Notes: a model not told the origin generated them from the letters alone. Shown: positions 22,903-35,077, counted from the stretch's first letter. The stretch is DNA of 39,005 bases from Mansonella perstans (GCA_037074765.1 JBAMDO010000329.1:1-39005); one strand, 5' to 3'. A program made the numbers and translations.

Positions 22903-23980
22903 GAATTGTAAATTTTTGCTTAATCTAAAATTAAATTGCAATATTTTTGATTGGAAAAATTATCATAGGAATACGAAAAAAAATCAAAATTAAATTTTTC
23001 TTTTAATCATGAATGATTAATATACATCACAAATTAGAGAACCACATTAACATTTTATTTAATTAAAATTTTTTAGATTGTTGTAACATTTCTTTTGCAT
23101 TAAATTATTTTAATTACTTTATCATCATCAGGCTTTGAACTAATTAAAAGTTAATTTTAGTTTGCTTTTTTCTTTTTCTTCGTTTCTTATGTAAGAATAA
23201 TATGTTTTTGTAGAAGTGCAATTAGAAAACTCAGTTAATTATTAAGATTTTTGTTTCTGTTAATTTTCCTAAAGAAAAGTGAAAAGAGAGAAAAGTTTTT
23301 GATTGGCTATCTTCTATGGTAAAACTAAATTAGTAGCAGTTGTGATAATGGCAGTAGTAGTTGTGGTAGTGGTGGTAATAGTAGTAATGGCAATAGTAGT
23401 GATGGTGATAATTGTGGTAGTGATAATAGTAATAGTATTATGTTTAAATAATAATCAATTTTTTAAAATTTTTCTGATTTAATTTTTAATTCATTATATC
23501 TTTTTTTGATCTTTTTTCTTTCACTCTTGTTGTTTTTGTTTAATTTTTTTTTGTTGATAAAGATAATTTGAATGTTTGGTATGCTTATTTGTTAAGAGTT
23601 CTCGATTAACCTTTCACCCTTCGCCTTTAATCTTCAAAACTTCCTTGTTTTTGTAAGGCTCTTTCTTTGATTCAATCATTTGTATGTACTTCTATTAATG
23701 TGTGTTCATTTATTCATTCATTCATTCATTTTTGTAAATATTTTTGAGCGCATTCACAGCGCTTTTTCTTCATATGTGTATTTAGTAATTAAAAAATATT
23801 TACCTTGTCAGGTGTTTATTGTTATGTGTTGTGTCATTATTCACTTGTATAAAGACCAATGATCGCAAATTTTTTTCCTCCATTTAATTTAAATTTTTTA
23901 ATTTTCTTTACTTAATATGTATGCCTATGTAGGTTTGTGTGCATGTGTATTGCGTGTATATATATTTATGAGTTATGTAC

Positions 23981-23985
<5 letters not shown>

Positions 23986-24063
<78 letters not shown>

Positions 24064-24105
24064 TGTTTGTGTTTGTGTTTGTGTTTGTGTTTGTGTTTGT
24101 GCTTG
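23986..24105 (+). repeat. (GT)n followed by (GTGTTT)n microsatellite
   Basis: About 37 GT dinucleotides up to 24060 are followed by about seven GTTTGT units with one GCTTGT variant. The Cys-Val frames across it are artefacts. Confidence 0.93.
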
Positions 24106-24525
24106 TGTATGTCTGTTCTATGTACAGCTATATATTTATTAAAAATACTACTGAAATATGTACAATTATTTATTTATTGTAGTTGGCCTAAAAAAAAACT
24201 TTTGTTTTCTTTTATTGTTTAATAACAAATGTTATTTGCCACAATTTCCATTTTTTTCTTTTTTTTTGGTTCAATTTGAGACTAAACGAACAAAAAAATC
24301 AAATTTCAAAGATCAAACTTTAAATTTCATTCAAATATTTATTTTCAATAGTCTTACAGTAAAACTTTTCCCTGCGGTCTTTGAACTTTTTATTGTTATT
24401 ATTATTTGGAAAATTATTTTCAATCATAGTGAGTTAAGTGATTAACACAGAAAAACAAAAATGGATGAAATAATAAAATTTCGAAAAATTTTTTTATTCA
24501 CAAATGTTTAGTTTTGTTTTTTCAA

Positions 24526-24526
24526 G
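24526..24526 (+). promoter_or_regulatory. Putative spliced-leader acceptor of bestrophin 2
   Basis: GTTTTTTCAAG ends five bases before the ATG at 24532. The placement is the same as in bestrophin 1, supporting a leader acceptor conserved through the duplication. Confidence 0.4.
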
Positions 24527-24531
24527 GGAAT

Positions 24532-27500
24532 ATGACAGTAAGATACAATTTGGATGTGTCAACATCACGACCATGGACGTTGTTCAAATTATTATTTCGT
24601 TGGCGTGGAAGTGTTTGGAAATCGGTGACCTTTGAACTCGTCATTTGGTTGCTACTTTATTTTACCATTGGTATCATTTATCGCAAAATATTATCACCAC
24701 AACAAATCAGGCATGATTTTGCATTACTTATATGCCAAAAATATCTGGATGAAGTATTTTTCAAAAAAATTTTTTTTCTGGAGAAATTTTTTGCAATTCC
24801 GGAAAAGAAAAAAAGTGGAAAAATGAGAAAAAAAATTCAGCACATAATTAAGTAAAACAAAATAAAATTTGTATTCAAATTTACGGATTGGCAAGTTCAG
24901 TATATTTGCAATCAAAATATTAATTGAATTAAAACTTTCAGATGAGTGAAATTATCGAATAAATTTTTTTTTTTGTTTAAAATTTTAATGGAAAAATTTG
25001 TTGCAGAGATTTTGAAAGATTTGCACATTTGTTGGATGAAAAATTGAGTTTAATACCACTTGATTTTGTGCTTGGCTTTTTTGTCACATCAGTTCTCAAT
25101 CGATGGCTTACGTTTTTTGACAATATTGGATACATTGATAAGTTTGCGTTTTTATTTTTTCTTTATCAAATTTTACATTTCAACATTTCAAAAGCATTTG
25201 GCACATTTCTATCGTTTTAGCACGTTTCTGTCGTACTGGCACATTTCAATCATTTTGGCACATTTTTATTATATAATGTCAAAAAAAAAGAATACTTCAT
25301 TTAACTGATTGTGAGGAATCGATAAAAAATTGATTAAATATTTGGATTGATTTTATTTTAATTATTATTCTTTTATATATTTTAATTGAATTCCAAAAAA
25401 AAGAATTTTATTTTGTTAAAAAAATTTAGCACTCAATTAAAAATTGAACACTTTTAATTCTTAATTTATAGTATAGCATTAATGACAGCGGCATATGTAC
25501 GTGGCGATGATGAACGGTCACGTAAAATGCGTCGTAACATTGTTCGTTATTGTGTCCTGTCGCAAGTGCTCGTTTTTCGTGATATTAGTATGAAAGTACG
25601 GAAACGTTTTCCAACACTGGATTCTGTCGTTGCTGCAGGTGAATTTTTAAAGAGAAAAACTACAAATTTAAAAAAAAATTGATGATTGTAAATGAATTTT
25701 AAACGAAAGACATTTTCCGATGCTTTTAAATGATATCATAAAAAAGAAAAGAAAGTTCATAAGAATTTTTTAATTAATAATTATATGAGATTTTGCAAAA
25801 TTTTAAAATTTGTAATTTATTCAGTCATTGAAAATAGATAGCAGTAGTAATAGTAATAGTATTAGCAAAGGAAATTATATTCAATGAGTAACAAATTTTA
25901 GCAACTGCCAAAAATGAAAATAACTTTTGAATAAATCTTTTAACATTTAAAATTAATATTTAAAATTACATTTAAATGAACCACATCACTGATATTATTA
26001 CTCATTGTATGCTTCAATATCATGCACTTAATATGCATTTAATTTATTGAATTTAGAAACAGTACTATAATTACAGTAATCTCATTAGATAACATGATAA
26101 TAACTTATTACAAATTACGATAGTCCTACTATGTCATGTAACCGGATGTAATTATAATAATTTGATTTACAAAAAAACGTAACAACAATCACAGTTATGT
26201 TGATATTTATTAAAAATATAAAATGATGTCAATATTTAGTGTAATTATCTTTATATAATTTCAAAGTAAATAATAATTTTAACTTTACTTTGTTTTTGTT
26301 TAATGTTTTTAAACACTGAGAAAATAATAATTAATTACTTCTATTTACATTTGTAGCAGCAAATATTTTATTGCAGGTTTTATGATGTCACATGAAAAGG
26401 CTCGATTAGACGAAATCCATTATCGTTATGACAAGCATTGGATGCCATTTCAGTGGGCATTGGCTATCTGTGACGATGCGCGACAGCAACAAAAAATTGC
26501 AAGTGATTGGTTGCAACGGAAAGTTAGTGATGTAAGTGAAAATTTAACAAGAATTAATTATTTCATTCATTCATCTTTGGTGAGAAAAAAAACAAAAATA
26601 AAAATTTTTGTATTTTATTAATTAATTTCAATTGGATTAAAAAATAATGTATATGAATGAGTATGTTAAGTAACAACAACAAGTAAGTATTATTTTTTGA
26701 CAATCAATTAAATAAACACATATCAGTAAGTGAGATGACAAGAATTGGTCAGTATAGTTTTTTGAAAAAAAAGAACTATTTTACATTTCATCAATAAATT
26801 TCAAAAAAAAAATGAATATAATGTGTGAATATTAAAATCAATAGAATTTTAGTTGCATTATTTGATAAATAAACGAAATGATTAAGTGCAAAAGATAACT
26901 TTAGACATGTCAAGTAATCAGTAAAATAAATGGAAGTATAAACCAGTGAAGTAAGCACAGTTAGCTAGTAGGTCAAAGTAATTTAGTGCAAAAAAAATAA
27001 CAATAGTGATAACAAGATAATAATAATTAGTAGTACTGATAATAATAATAAGTAATAATACGTAAAAAACAAAGTTAGCTGATGCGTCAAAGTAATTTAG
27101 TGGAAAAATAATAACAATAGTGTTAATAATAGTAATTAATAATGCTGATAATAGTAATGTGAAAAAAAGTTAGCTAGTAGGTCAAAGTAATTTAGTGCAA
27201 AAATAATGCTAATTAACAATAATAGTAAGAATGATGATAGCAAACAAATAAATGAAATAAGTTAATTTCTTATAATTAAAAAATGAAATTATTAATTATC
27301 TGAAAAAATTAAATTTTTTTTTTGCAGGAAATTAAACGTTTTCGTACAAATATGGCAAATTTATGTAATTTTGATTGGGTACCATTGCCCATTATGTATG
27401 CGCAAATTGTTGTGCTCGGCGTTCATTTGTACTTTCTTGTTTGCGCCATTTCACGACAGCATATTATTTCAGCAGAAGCACCAAATAAGTCTAAGGTAAG

Positions 27501-30500
27501 TCAATAATTTCTTTTTTCTTTCTCTTTTTTATTTAAAAGATTCAAAAGCTGAATAAGATTTATTTTTTCTTTAGCACTAGAGAATTTAGGTTATATTTGT
27601 TATATTTGAAAAAAAAATGGCATTAAACTTAGACTTTACTGTTAGCAATGCTTACTATAGAGTAAGCTTGTAGTTTGCAAATGGTATATTGCATGAGCCA
27701 TCATGTGAAGGCATTTGCATATGTCATTCTATTTTGGAGCAATGAGACAAAAAACATATCTCCAGGCTGATGCATTTCTTGGCTCATGGCTGCTTTAATT
27801 AATATTATAAAGCTTGAGATTTTAAAGACACTTGCAAAGTGATGTGTTTAGGAAGTGAAGCAAGCATTGTTTGAGGACATTTAAGCATTCATTCCAGTGA
27901 TGCTTGAATGGAAAAAGAAATTTCAATTTCAGATTGATGTGTTTTTTCCCTTCATGTCCGTTTTGCAATTTATTTTTTACATGGGATGGCTGAAAGTGGC
28001 TGAAGTGATACTGAATCCATTTGGTGAAGATGACGATGACTTTGAATGCAATTTCTTGCTCGATAAAAATCTCGCAGTATATTTTAAAAATAATTTCTTT
28101 TTTTTATTGGAAATTAAATTTTTGTTTCTAAAATATTTAAATAATTTATTTGGTACAGCATAGTAGCAAATAACTAACACATAAATTAGCGACACATAAA
28201 TTATTTCTTAATTAATATTTTAATTTAATCCTAATATTTGTTTCATTTGCTGTTGCTTGTAATTTTAATTTCAATTATGCTGATTAATTTTATATTTGTT
28301 AAGAAAATTAAATTTGAAATGCTATTTGAACTGGTCGTAAAAAAAATTTTTGTTCTATTTTTGCTTCAAATTTTAAATTCTAAAAACTTTTCGTAGAATT
28401 TTTGAAGAATAATTCTTTTATAACACTGAAATAAGTATCTTGTCATTTCATCTTGTCGCCACCAGCTTGTTAGCTCCGTGGAAATAGTGGATGATAATTA
28501 ACAAACTCTTGTCATCTTGTTTTGTTACCAGCTTTTTAGTTTCATTGGAAATAGTGAATGATAATCAACAAATTCTTGTCATTTCATTTTGTCATCAGCT
28601 TTTTAGTTTCATTGGAAATAGTAGATGATAATTTATCTTTTTTTCTTTGTTGTCATGTTGAAAATTAAGTGCGAATTTTAGTGAGGACAGAAAGGACAGA
28701 ACAAATGCTTTCTCATCAGTTTGCCATACATTTCTTCAATGGACATATACTGGTATTTCTAGGTCAGATTGATTCTTACATGAATTTAATTTTGAAAAAT
28801 GCACAAGGAAAAGTGTCTGTTTTGTCACTTTCTCTTTAATCTCTTTGCTAAGTATTTAATTGATTACAAATTAGCTAAAAAATATTGAGAATATGAATAA
28901 GATGAATATAGCTTAACAAAATTGTCACCAAACAATTCAAACAAAATTGTCACCAAACAATTCTAACAAAATTTTTACCAAACAATTCTAATAAAATTGT
29001 CACAAACAATTCCCAAACTATTTTGCTCATCAGAAAAGTAAGTAGCTACGTTTTTTTTTCTTTTAAATTCCCAAAAATATTCACTTGTTATTTGTAAACG
29101 AAGAAATCACTGAAATTTTTTCAGGTGGGCTTAATGATCGTTGATTTGGGCTATAATCAACCACCACCAGCAATTGAAAAAGATCCATTCTGGGACAGGC
29201 CTATTGAACCACTTTATACGCAACAATCGATGATACATGAGCGACGTATGAGCAGTATGACTGGTTCCCTGGCATATATTAGGTTTACTTCTACCAATTT
29301 TTCATTTTTTGAATCCCATTAGAACACAACAGCTCACTCACTATACATACTCATAAATTCACTGTCATTTTATAACGACTAAATAACTAACTCAGACTCA
29401 CGAAATATCTGGCCCTGATAATGAATAAGTCAGAGTCCTTGGACACGGCATAACAATTTGACTTACGAAATATATGGCCCTGATAATGAATAAGTCAAAA
29501 TCCTTGGTCGCAAAGCCACAACAATAAAAAAATTAATAACTAGAAGCTGCTGAAAATCATTTTATTCACTGTTTTTGTTTTGTTTTAGCTAATTTTTTTT
29601 TTTAAATTTAAAAGTAATTGTTAGTGCAGAATTTAGCACTGATGAAATTTTGATAATATAAATTGAAATTTACAAAAAAATTTTATTGTCAATTTCACAA
29701 AATCATTATCTATTTTGTTTGCATGAACATTGAGATGCTGATTTATGAATTAATTACTCGTTCATTACTGCTTAATTGCTCTACAAATTTCCAGATTAAC
29801 AAATGATAAGAATATTCAAATGATGCCACTACCAGACAGCATTGACTCTGTACGAAATCCATTGAATTATTTACGAAGATTAACATCACGAAACAGGTAT
29901 GTGTCTTTCTTCATATCAAAACATTCATATGTATAAGTTTATCACATATTATTTAGTTCATCAAAAAAAAATTTAGTGCAAATCTGAAAATTCATTACAT
30001 CATTTTTAATTTAGATCCGTAACTGAGAGTGAAAACATTAATAGTGATAAAGATTCAATAGGAAATGGAACAGATTCGCAAATTACTGATGCTACCAATC
30101 AGACACGACGATTTAGTTTAGGTGAATATATTATTTTCGAATATAATTAGTAAATTACACTTTTAAAATATTAATAAAAAATTTACGTAGTAGTAGTAAA
30201 AGATATGAATTATCGATTTCTCGCTTTTTTAAAATGAGAAATAAATTACACTTTCAAAATAATAATAGAAAATTTATCTAATGATAAAAGATACGAATTA
30301 TCGATTTTTTTTAGAATATTTTCGTGATTATTTCCGTTTACCATCATCTCACTCCACGCTATCACCGCGTACCTCAAATGGCTCAATTAATATTATCACT
30401 GACTCAATTATCACTGAGCCACATCATCACTTGGAGGATGTACGAGAGGAAAATGAGGACAGTGTCCACTCACGAAAAGTGCAACAGTCACAAATGAGTC

Positions 30501-30661
30501 ACCCTCGGATACCACTTTTCTTTCCCATTTCACCGCCGACTGAAACTGTTTCACTGCCAACTGAAACTGAAAATGTGTCATCAACTGGAATTGAAAATGT
30601 ATCATCAATAAGAAATGATGTCTCTAAAATACTGGATGAGAATAATAAGAGTAAGCAGTGA
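24532..30661 (+). CDS. Bestrophin-family chloride channel 2 (downstream tandem copy)
   Basis: Ten exons: 24532-24710, 25007-25141, 25472-25638, 26377-26531, 27328-27495, 27933-28076, 29125-29282, 29795-29896, 30015-30121, 30315-30661 (TGA); 1662 nt, 553 aa. Exons 1-7 have exactly the lengths and phases of the upstream copy. The core is conserved: [15 protein letters not shown] start, I76/F80/F84 neck, W93, R218, D228-W229, and clasp E300-D304 in [13 protein letters not shown]. Two oddities: the exon 1 donor is GC (AG|GCATGA), and position 205, the aperture residue of BEST1, is Trp ([10 protein letters not shown]) where copy 1 has Ile. The tail is Ser/Thr/Glu-rich with a short PTET(V/E) repeat and EN-VSS repeats, and is unrelated to copy 1. 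It is presumably a plasma-membrane anion channel, as homomer or mixed pentamer with copy 1 if co-expressed; that pairing is inference. Confidence 0.93.
24711..24712 (+). other. GC donor of bestrophin-2 intron 1
   Basis: Exon 1 ends at CAAATCAG, matching copy 1 exactly in length (179 nt), and the intron starts GCATGA. The phase-2 join to exon 2 at 25007 restores IRDFERF. No in-phase GT is near. Confidence 0.75.
25682..26376 (+). other. Intron 3 of bestrophin 2
   Basis: AT-rich, with a short AGTAGTAATAGTAATAGTAT run near 25840. Nothing else was recognised. Confidence 0.6.
26958..27212 (+). repeat. ~95-115-bp repeat, three copies, in bestrophin-2 intron 4
   Basis: Units beginning GTTAGCTAGTAGGTCAAAGT with AATTTAGTGCAAAAA start at 26960, 27074 and 27169, separated by AATAATAGT-rich filler. 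It lies in the same intron that holds the minisatellite in copy 1, with an unrelated unit. Confidence 0.85.
28439..28632 (+). repeat. ~68-bp tandem repeat, three copies, in bestrophin-2 intron 6
   Basis: Units contain CTTGTCATTTCATTTTGTCA, CAGCTTTTTAGTTTCATTGG and AAATAGTGAATGATAAT. Copies begin about 28439, 28508 and 28576. Confidence 0.85.
28915..29010 (+). repeat. 24-bp tandem repeat, four copies, in bestrophin-2 intron 6
   Basis: AACAAAATTGTCACCAAACA plus ATTC is repeated at 28915, 28939, 28963 and about 28987 with few changes. Confidence 0.9.
29395..29510 (+). repeat. 65-bp direct duplication in bestrophin-2 intron 7
   Basis: The blocks ACGAAATAT(C/A)T and GGCCCTGATAATGAATAAGT with the following TCCTTGG occur twice, offset 65 bp. 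Confidence 0.85.
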
Positions 30662-30793
30662 AATTCCAAATAGGTCTTTTTTTTTGGTTATTTTTTGTTG
30701 TTGCTCAAGCAAAAACAATTTGCTTGGTAAATAACAACAATGTAAGTTGTTTAAAAAGTTAGCAAATAATTATTTTTTTTTGTATGTTTTATG

Positions 30794-30799
30794 AATAAA
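30794..30799 (+). terminator. Polyadenylation signal AATAAA for bestrophin 2
   Basis: The canonical hexamer lies about 133 bp after the TGA. Confidence 0.5.
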
Positions 30800-31492
30800 T
30801 TAAAAGGAATTATTTTTTCTAAAATTATCAAAAAAAAAAATTGTTAGTAATAATAAATTATACAATTGAACAGTCTTTCGATATCATTAACTAACTGGTT
30901 TCTCGGTATTAACACGTTAAGAAATTCATATTAATTGGATAATTACAACATAATTGCAATTTGGCATTATTATACTTAATTAGATAAGAAATACATGTTA
31001 ATTGGATTGTTACCCATAATCACACAACAACCAAATTTCATCAGCCCTATATTTCTTAGATCTATATTCGATTCTATAATGCAATAATTCTTTTTTAGCC
31101 CTTTTTAGCTTAATTAAATCATGTGTAATTGCAACTTTTATTTCTTCCTAATGTTTTGCTGATATCAAATCTTTACTATGCAACCATTTCGACAACTGCA
31201 TTCTTGAATTATCAATATGCTTTAATTGAATTAAAAAAAAAAAAGAACGAGTCACAATATTCTTAATTATCTTTGTAAAAAAATGAATTACAGCAGTCTC
31301 AATTGTCTTTGTGATTTTGACACGAAAGATTATAATAATTGAGAGAGAAATAAGTGTCCTTAAAAATAACATTGAAATTTAGTTTGCGAATAGATAATCG
31401 ATATTGAATGTTTTTTTTTTTTTTAAACTTTGTTCATAATTTTTACAATAATTTTTTTTTACATTTTACTTCCTGTAAAATAAATGAACAAA

Positions 31493-31661
31493 CTATAACT
31501 GTGCAATTCTGATGCGTCGGTGCTCGATAATTTGCTTTTCCCTGAATGCTTTGAATGGCAGATGAGGATTCATGGAACAACATGGGAGGAAGTCTAATAA
31601 GACATTTGCCAGATGCATCGTAGAACGATCAGACCAATCATGCCAAAGTTGATGCTGCGAA
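31493..31661 (-). CDS. Possible exon, unknown (55 codons to stop)
   Basis: After a good acceptor (TGTACATTTCAG) the minus strand is open for 55 codons, with HDWSDRSTMHLANVLLDFLP in the middle and KAFREKQIIEHRRIRIAQL at the end, then TAG. The composition is unusually protein-like for this AT-rich region. No partner exon was found and the family is not recognised. The plus strand of the same stretch has a competing frame from ATG 31602, starting MHRRTIRPIMPKLML and ending at a donor (GCAG|GTAATT near 31707). Confidence 0.2.
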
Positions 31662-32317
31662 CTGAAATGTACATTGGGCCAATGAAATCAAAAAAGAAAA
31701 CTGCAGGTAATTAACATTTCCTGACCTATTGATTGAAATGTTTTGACCTTGTTCGTAATTGTGTCAATTTATTTTCTTCTTATAATAAATAAACTATTAC
31801 GATATTGCATGGAACAATACAACACGATGATTGCTATCTTGCTTGTTATTTGATAAAAAGACCATGTGTTTAAAATACAATAATATTAAAATATACCATT
31901 TCAATTCATTATTGTCAAGTTTCATGTGGCTAACAGCATTTTAAATTTCAATTTGAAATTCACCACCATAATTTATCCTTTCTCTTGTTCCTTGCGCATC
32001 ATTGATTTCTCGATCTCCATTTCTAACAAAACTTTAGCTCCAAAGTTCACCAATTTCATTTGAAATAAACATTAAGCAAAAAAAAAAGCGTATAAATTTT
32101 AAACACTTGTCAGACTTAAATAATTTTAAAGAGTACTGAAATATCTGTAAATAAATTATTTATTATCAGTAAAGTTATATTTTCATCTGTATAGAAGCTT
32201 AATTGGAAAATGCAGTATTGGTAAGCAATGTGGTCACATTTGAAGTGGCAAGTGATTTTCACTTTTTTGATTACTGCTTTGTCAAGAGTTTTTCTTTTCA
32301 GTAATAATTGAACCTGA

Positions 32318-32645
32318 GTGTTAAACTCAAGGATGCCATATCGCGGATACCGTATACAGTCTGATGCATGTCTGATTGTTAAAAAAAAAACTGTTCTGTA
32401 AGATCTTTCCTTTCATGTATATATATCCAAGGTCAGAGGTGAAGCTTTGGATAAGCTTTCTTAACTCAGGAATAACTGAAGCAGTATTAAACTCAAGGAT
32501 ACCGTATCGCGGATGTATACAGGACCGTCGATGTATACAGGATGTCTGGCTATGAAAAAAAACTGTTCTATGGAATCTTCCCTTTCATATATATATATAT
32601 ATATATCTAAGATCAAGGGTAAAGCTTTGGGTAAGTTCCCGAAAC
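32318..32645 (+). repeat. ~165-bp direct duplication
   Basis: Shared blocks are TTAAACTCAAGGAT, CCGTATAC or CCGTATCGCGGAT, AACTGTTCT, CTTTCCTTTCAT/CTTCCCTTTCAT with (AT)n, and AAGCTTTGG. Copies begin about 32320 and 32486. Divergence is moderate. Confidence 0.8.
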
Positions 32646-34244
32646 TATGGAAATTAAAGCTTAGTCTTGACATTCATCGAATGTGATGAAAACCAAGAGC
32701 TTTTCTTACCCGCAGTTGAAGCCTTTTTGTGACATTACCCTTAGGGCTAACTTATATTTATTCTTTTTTTCAAAATTCCATTATTCTGCCTGATAGAAGG
32801 ACAAGATGATGGAGAAGGCCTGATAAAATTTTAATGTTGATTTCAAAGACATTTGTCTATCTAAACTAAACTTTTTTTTGCTATCTCTCGTCCTTCTCCA
32901 TTACATTGAAATTCATTTCTGCTTTATCATTAATTTTTCCCATCTTTTTTTTTTCTTTCTCTCTCTCTATCTTTTATTCCAAATAATTTTAAAGAGAAAT
33001 TCTAAGGTTAAAAAAAAGCGATTTTAATTTATATCTGAATAATTTTATATGTTAATTTTAAATTATTGATTTTAATTCCAATTATCATTTATTTATTTTT
33101 TTGATATTTTACTTTTTTTGAATTTGTTCAGAATTTTTGCTAAAAATTCAAAATAAGCGCTAATTGCTAAGACGTTATTGCTTCCTGAGAAGTCATTTTA
33201 ATGTGGGAAATTCTTTATCAACTTATTTCAAAGTGTATCCCTACAACTTTTCATTTCATTTAACTATTCTTTCCTTGTTTTTTTTTAAATTTATTTCAAC
33301 ATTCTATTCCTTCCCAATTTTCTTTTAATTTTTGCTTTCATTTCATTTCATTTGAAAATTTCAATTCAGAGTTGTTTGGTTTGATTTCATTTTCTTCCTC
33401 CTCAATCTTTTCGAATAATAATTCGCAGTGTTTTTTTCTTTGCAATAAAATTTTATAGCAGTCTTTTGCTTTTTTCTTTTCTTTTTTTGCTTACATTTAT
33501 TGAAAATTTACAACAATTTACGGCCCGAAAAATTTATGAAATAAATATGCCGAAAGGAATACTCTCAGATTTTTTTTTTTAATCTAAAAAAAGTTTTCAG
33601 TCAATCTTTGAAAAAAAGAAATCGAAATATTCTCCAATGATAAAAAATGAAAAAAATTAGAATAATTTCTCATAAAGTATGAAATGTTATTGATTGGAAA
33701 TGATTGCTTTAAGCAAATGATACTCCCTGTTGACTGTAAAATTGAATTTTTCAATCAGAACAATGCCATAACATATTGAAATATATTTGAATTATTGTTA
33801 GAAACTTTTTTGCTTGGAAAAAAAGTTTTAAACAATAATGGAAAGGGAATGATTTGAATTTTTTCTCTAAAATTGTAAAAAATAATCTATGACATTCGGG
33901 GTTTCATTTTCATTTTATTTTATTTTTGTTGAACTGCATGAATATAATATAATGTCATACAAGTTACAGTTAATTATCTCTATTCTTCTTCATGAATGCA
34001 TTAGTAAAAGTGAAGAAATCATATACTGAGATCCGATCGTTTTAAATTAACAATTTCGATTAAATTTTTTAGCAACTGATCATTTGATTTAGTCTGAAAT
34101 TTTAAAACTGCTCCTTTTTTCGCCCAATGATTTATCTCTAAATCCATTTATTTCATAGCAAATAAAACATTTTGAAGAATGCAAAATTAAATTCAATCTG
34201 AAATCTTGAAATTATATCACTACGTGGAGCTACGATCCTGTGGT

Positions 34245-34270
34245 TGCATTTCGCAGCCGTGTGAAATGCA
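34245..34270 (+). repeat. Perfect 8-bp stem hairpin in a locally GC-richer patch
   Basis: TGCATTTC (34245-34252) pairs with GAAATGCA (34263-34270) around a 10-nt loop. The surrounding ~70 bp is GC-richer than its neighbourhood. It could be chance or a small structured element. Confidence 0.4.
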
Positions 34271-35077
34271 GTCTCGAGAGTCCATGAGTAGCCAATCATA
34301 GTTTTTTTTTTCGATCAAATGGTTGAGTGTTGAAGTTGTAATTTAAGTTTGGGTTGTATGGCGGTAAACAACATTTGGAATGTTTCTTCTGTGCTTATGT
34401 AACCTTTAACCTTTCTTTGGCAATTCCTTGAATTGCGTTAGCTTTTGAAAGTTGATGATTCCTTGACTTCTAGTGGTTTCAAGCAGTGTACAACTTCGGA
34501 TGATTTATCAGAAGCAAAAACACAATATATTCCACCACATCATTAGCAATTAATTTAGAATTAATAAAATTATTCGCACATTGTTTACATTTTATTTGAT
34601 GATTTTTCCCACATACTGATAACAGTTATGAGTCATCAGGGGTAGTAGTCTATGCCATGTGACAAATGAATGGCACATACATATTTAATTTCCAAAGGGA
34701 AATATATCGTGAAGGTAGTTCATACGTGAAACTAATGCGCTTTTGCGTTTAACAGATTTCACGTACAAGTATGTGTAAACTTCGTGATTATGATCAGTTG
34801 TAAACATGAAAGTTACTAAATTGAGCGACTTTGCCTTTTAGTTATACTTTCATAGGAAATTTCTGCTAGAATAGTGCATCAAGAGATAAGAATGAAGAGG
34901 AAATGGGAACGGGAGTGGATGAAAGTGGCTTTTACAGTAATATTTCATGAAAATGTCACTTTCAACTATTCCGCAATTTGAACTGCTTGGCGAAAAATAT
35001 TAAATTCTGCACTGAATTACCAGTTGACTAATGTTATTTTGTTTAATCATGTTTAATGTGTAAGTTTTTCTACTTAC

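Larger units (their letters stand above)
22903..24531. other. Intergenic region between the two bestrophin genes
   Basis: The 1.6-kb spacer holds the bestrophin-1 3' flank, a degenerate (GTA/GTG/AAT) trinucleotide stretch at about 23335-23445, and the GT tract at 23986. No AATAAA was noticed close to the stop. The gap is too long for a typical nematode operon. Confidence 0.6.

Noticed and set aside
23917..24222. Cys-Val-rich open frames over the GT microsatellite
   Set aside because: They are driven by dinucleotide repeat composition only.
24514..24531. Extended N-terminus of bestrophin 2 (FFQGN before the MTV start)
   Set aside because: There is no ATG upstream in frame. The conserved family start and the acceptor at 24526 favour the ATG at 24532.
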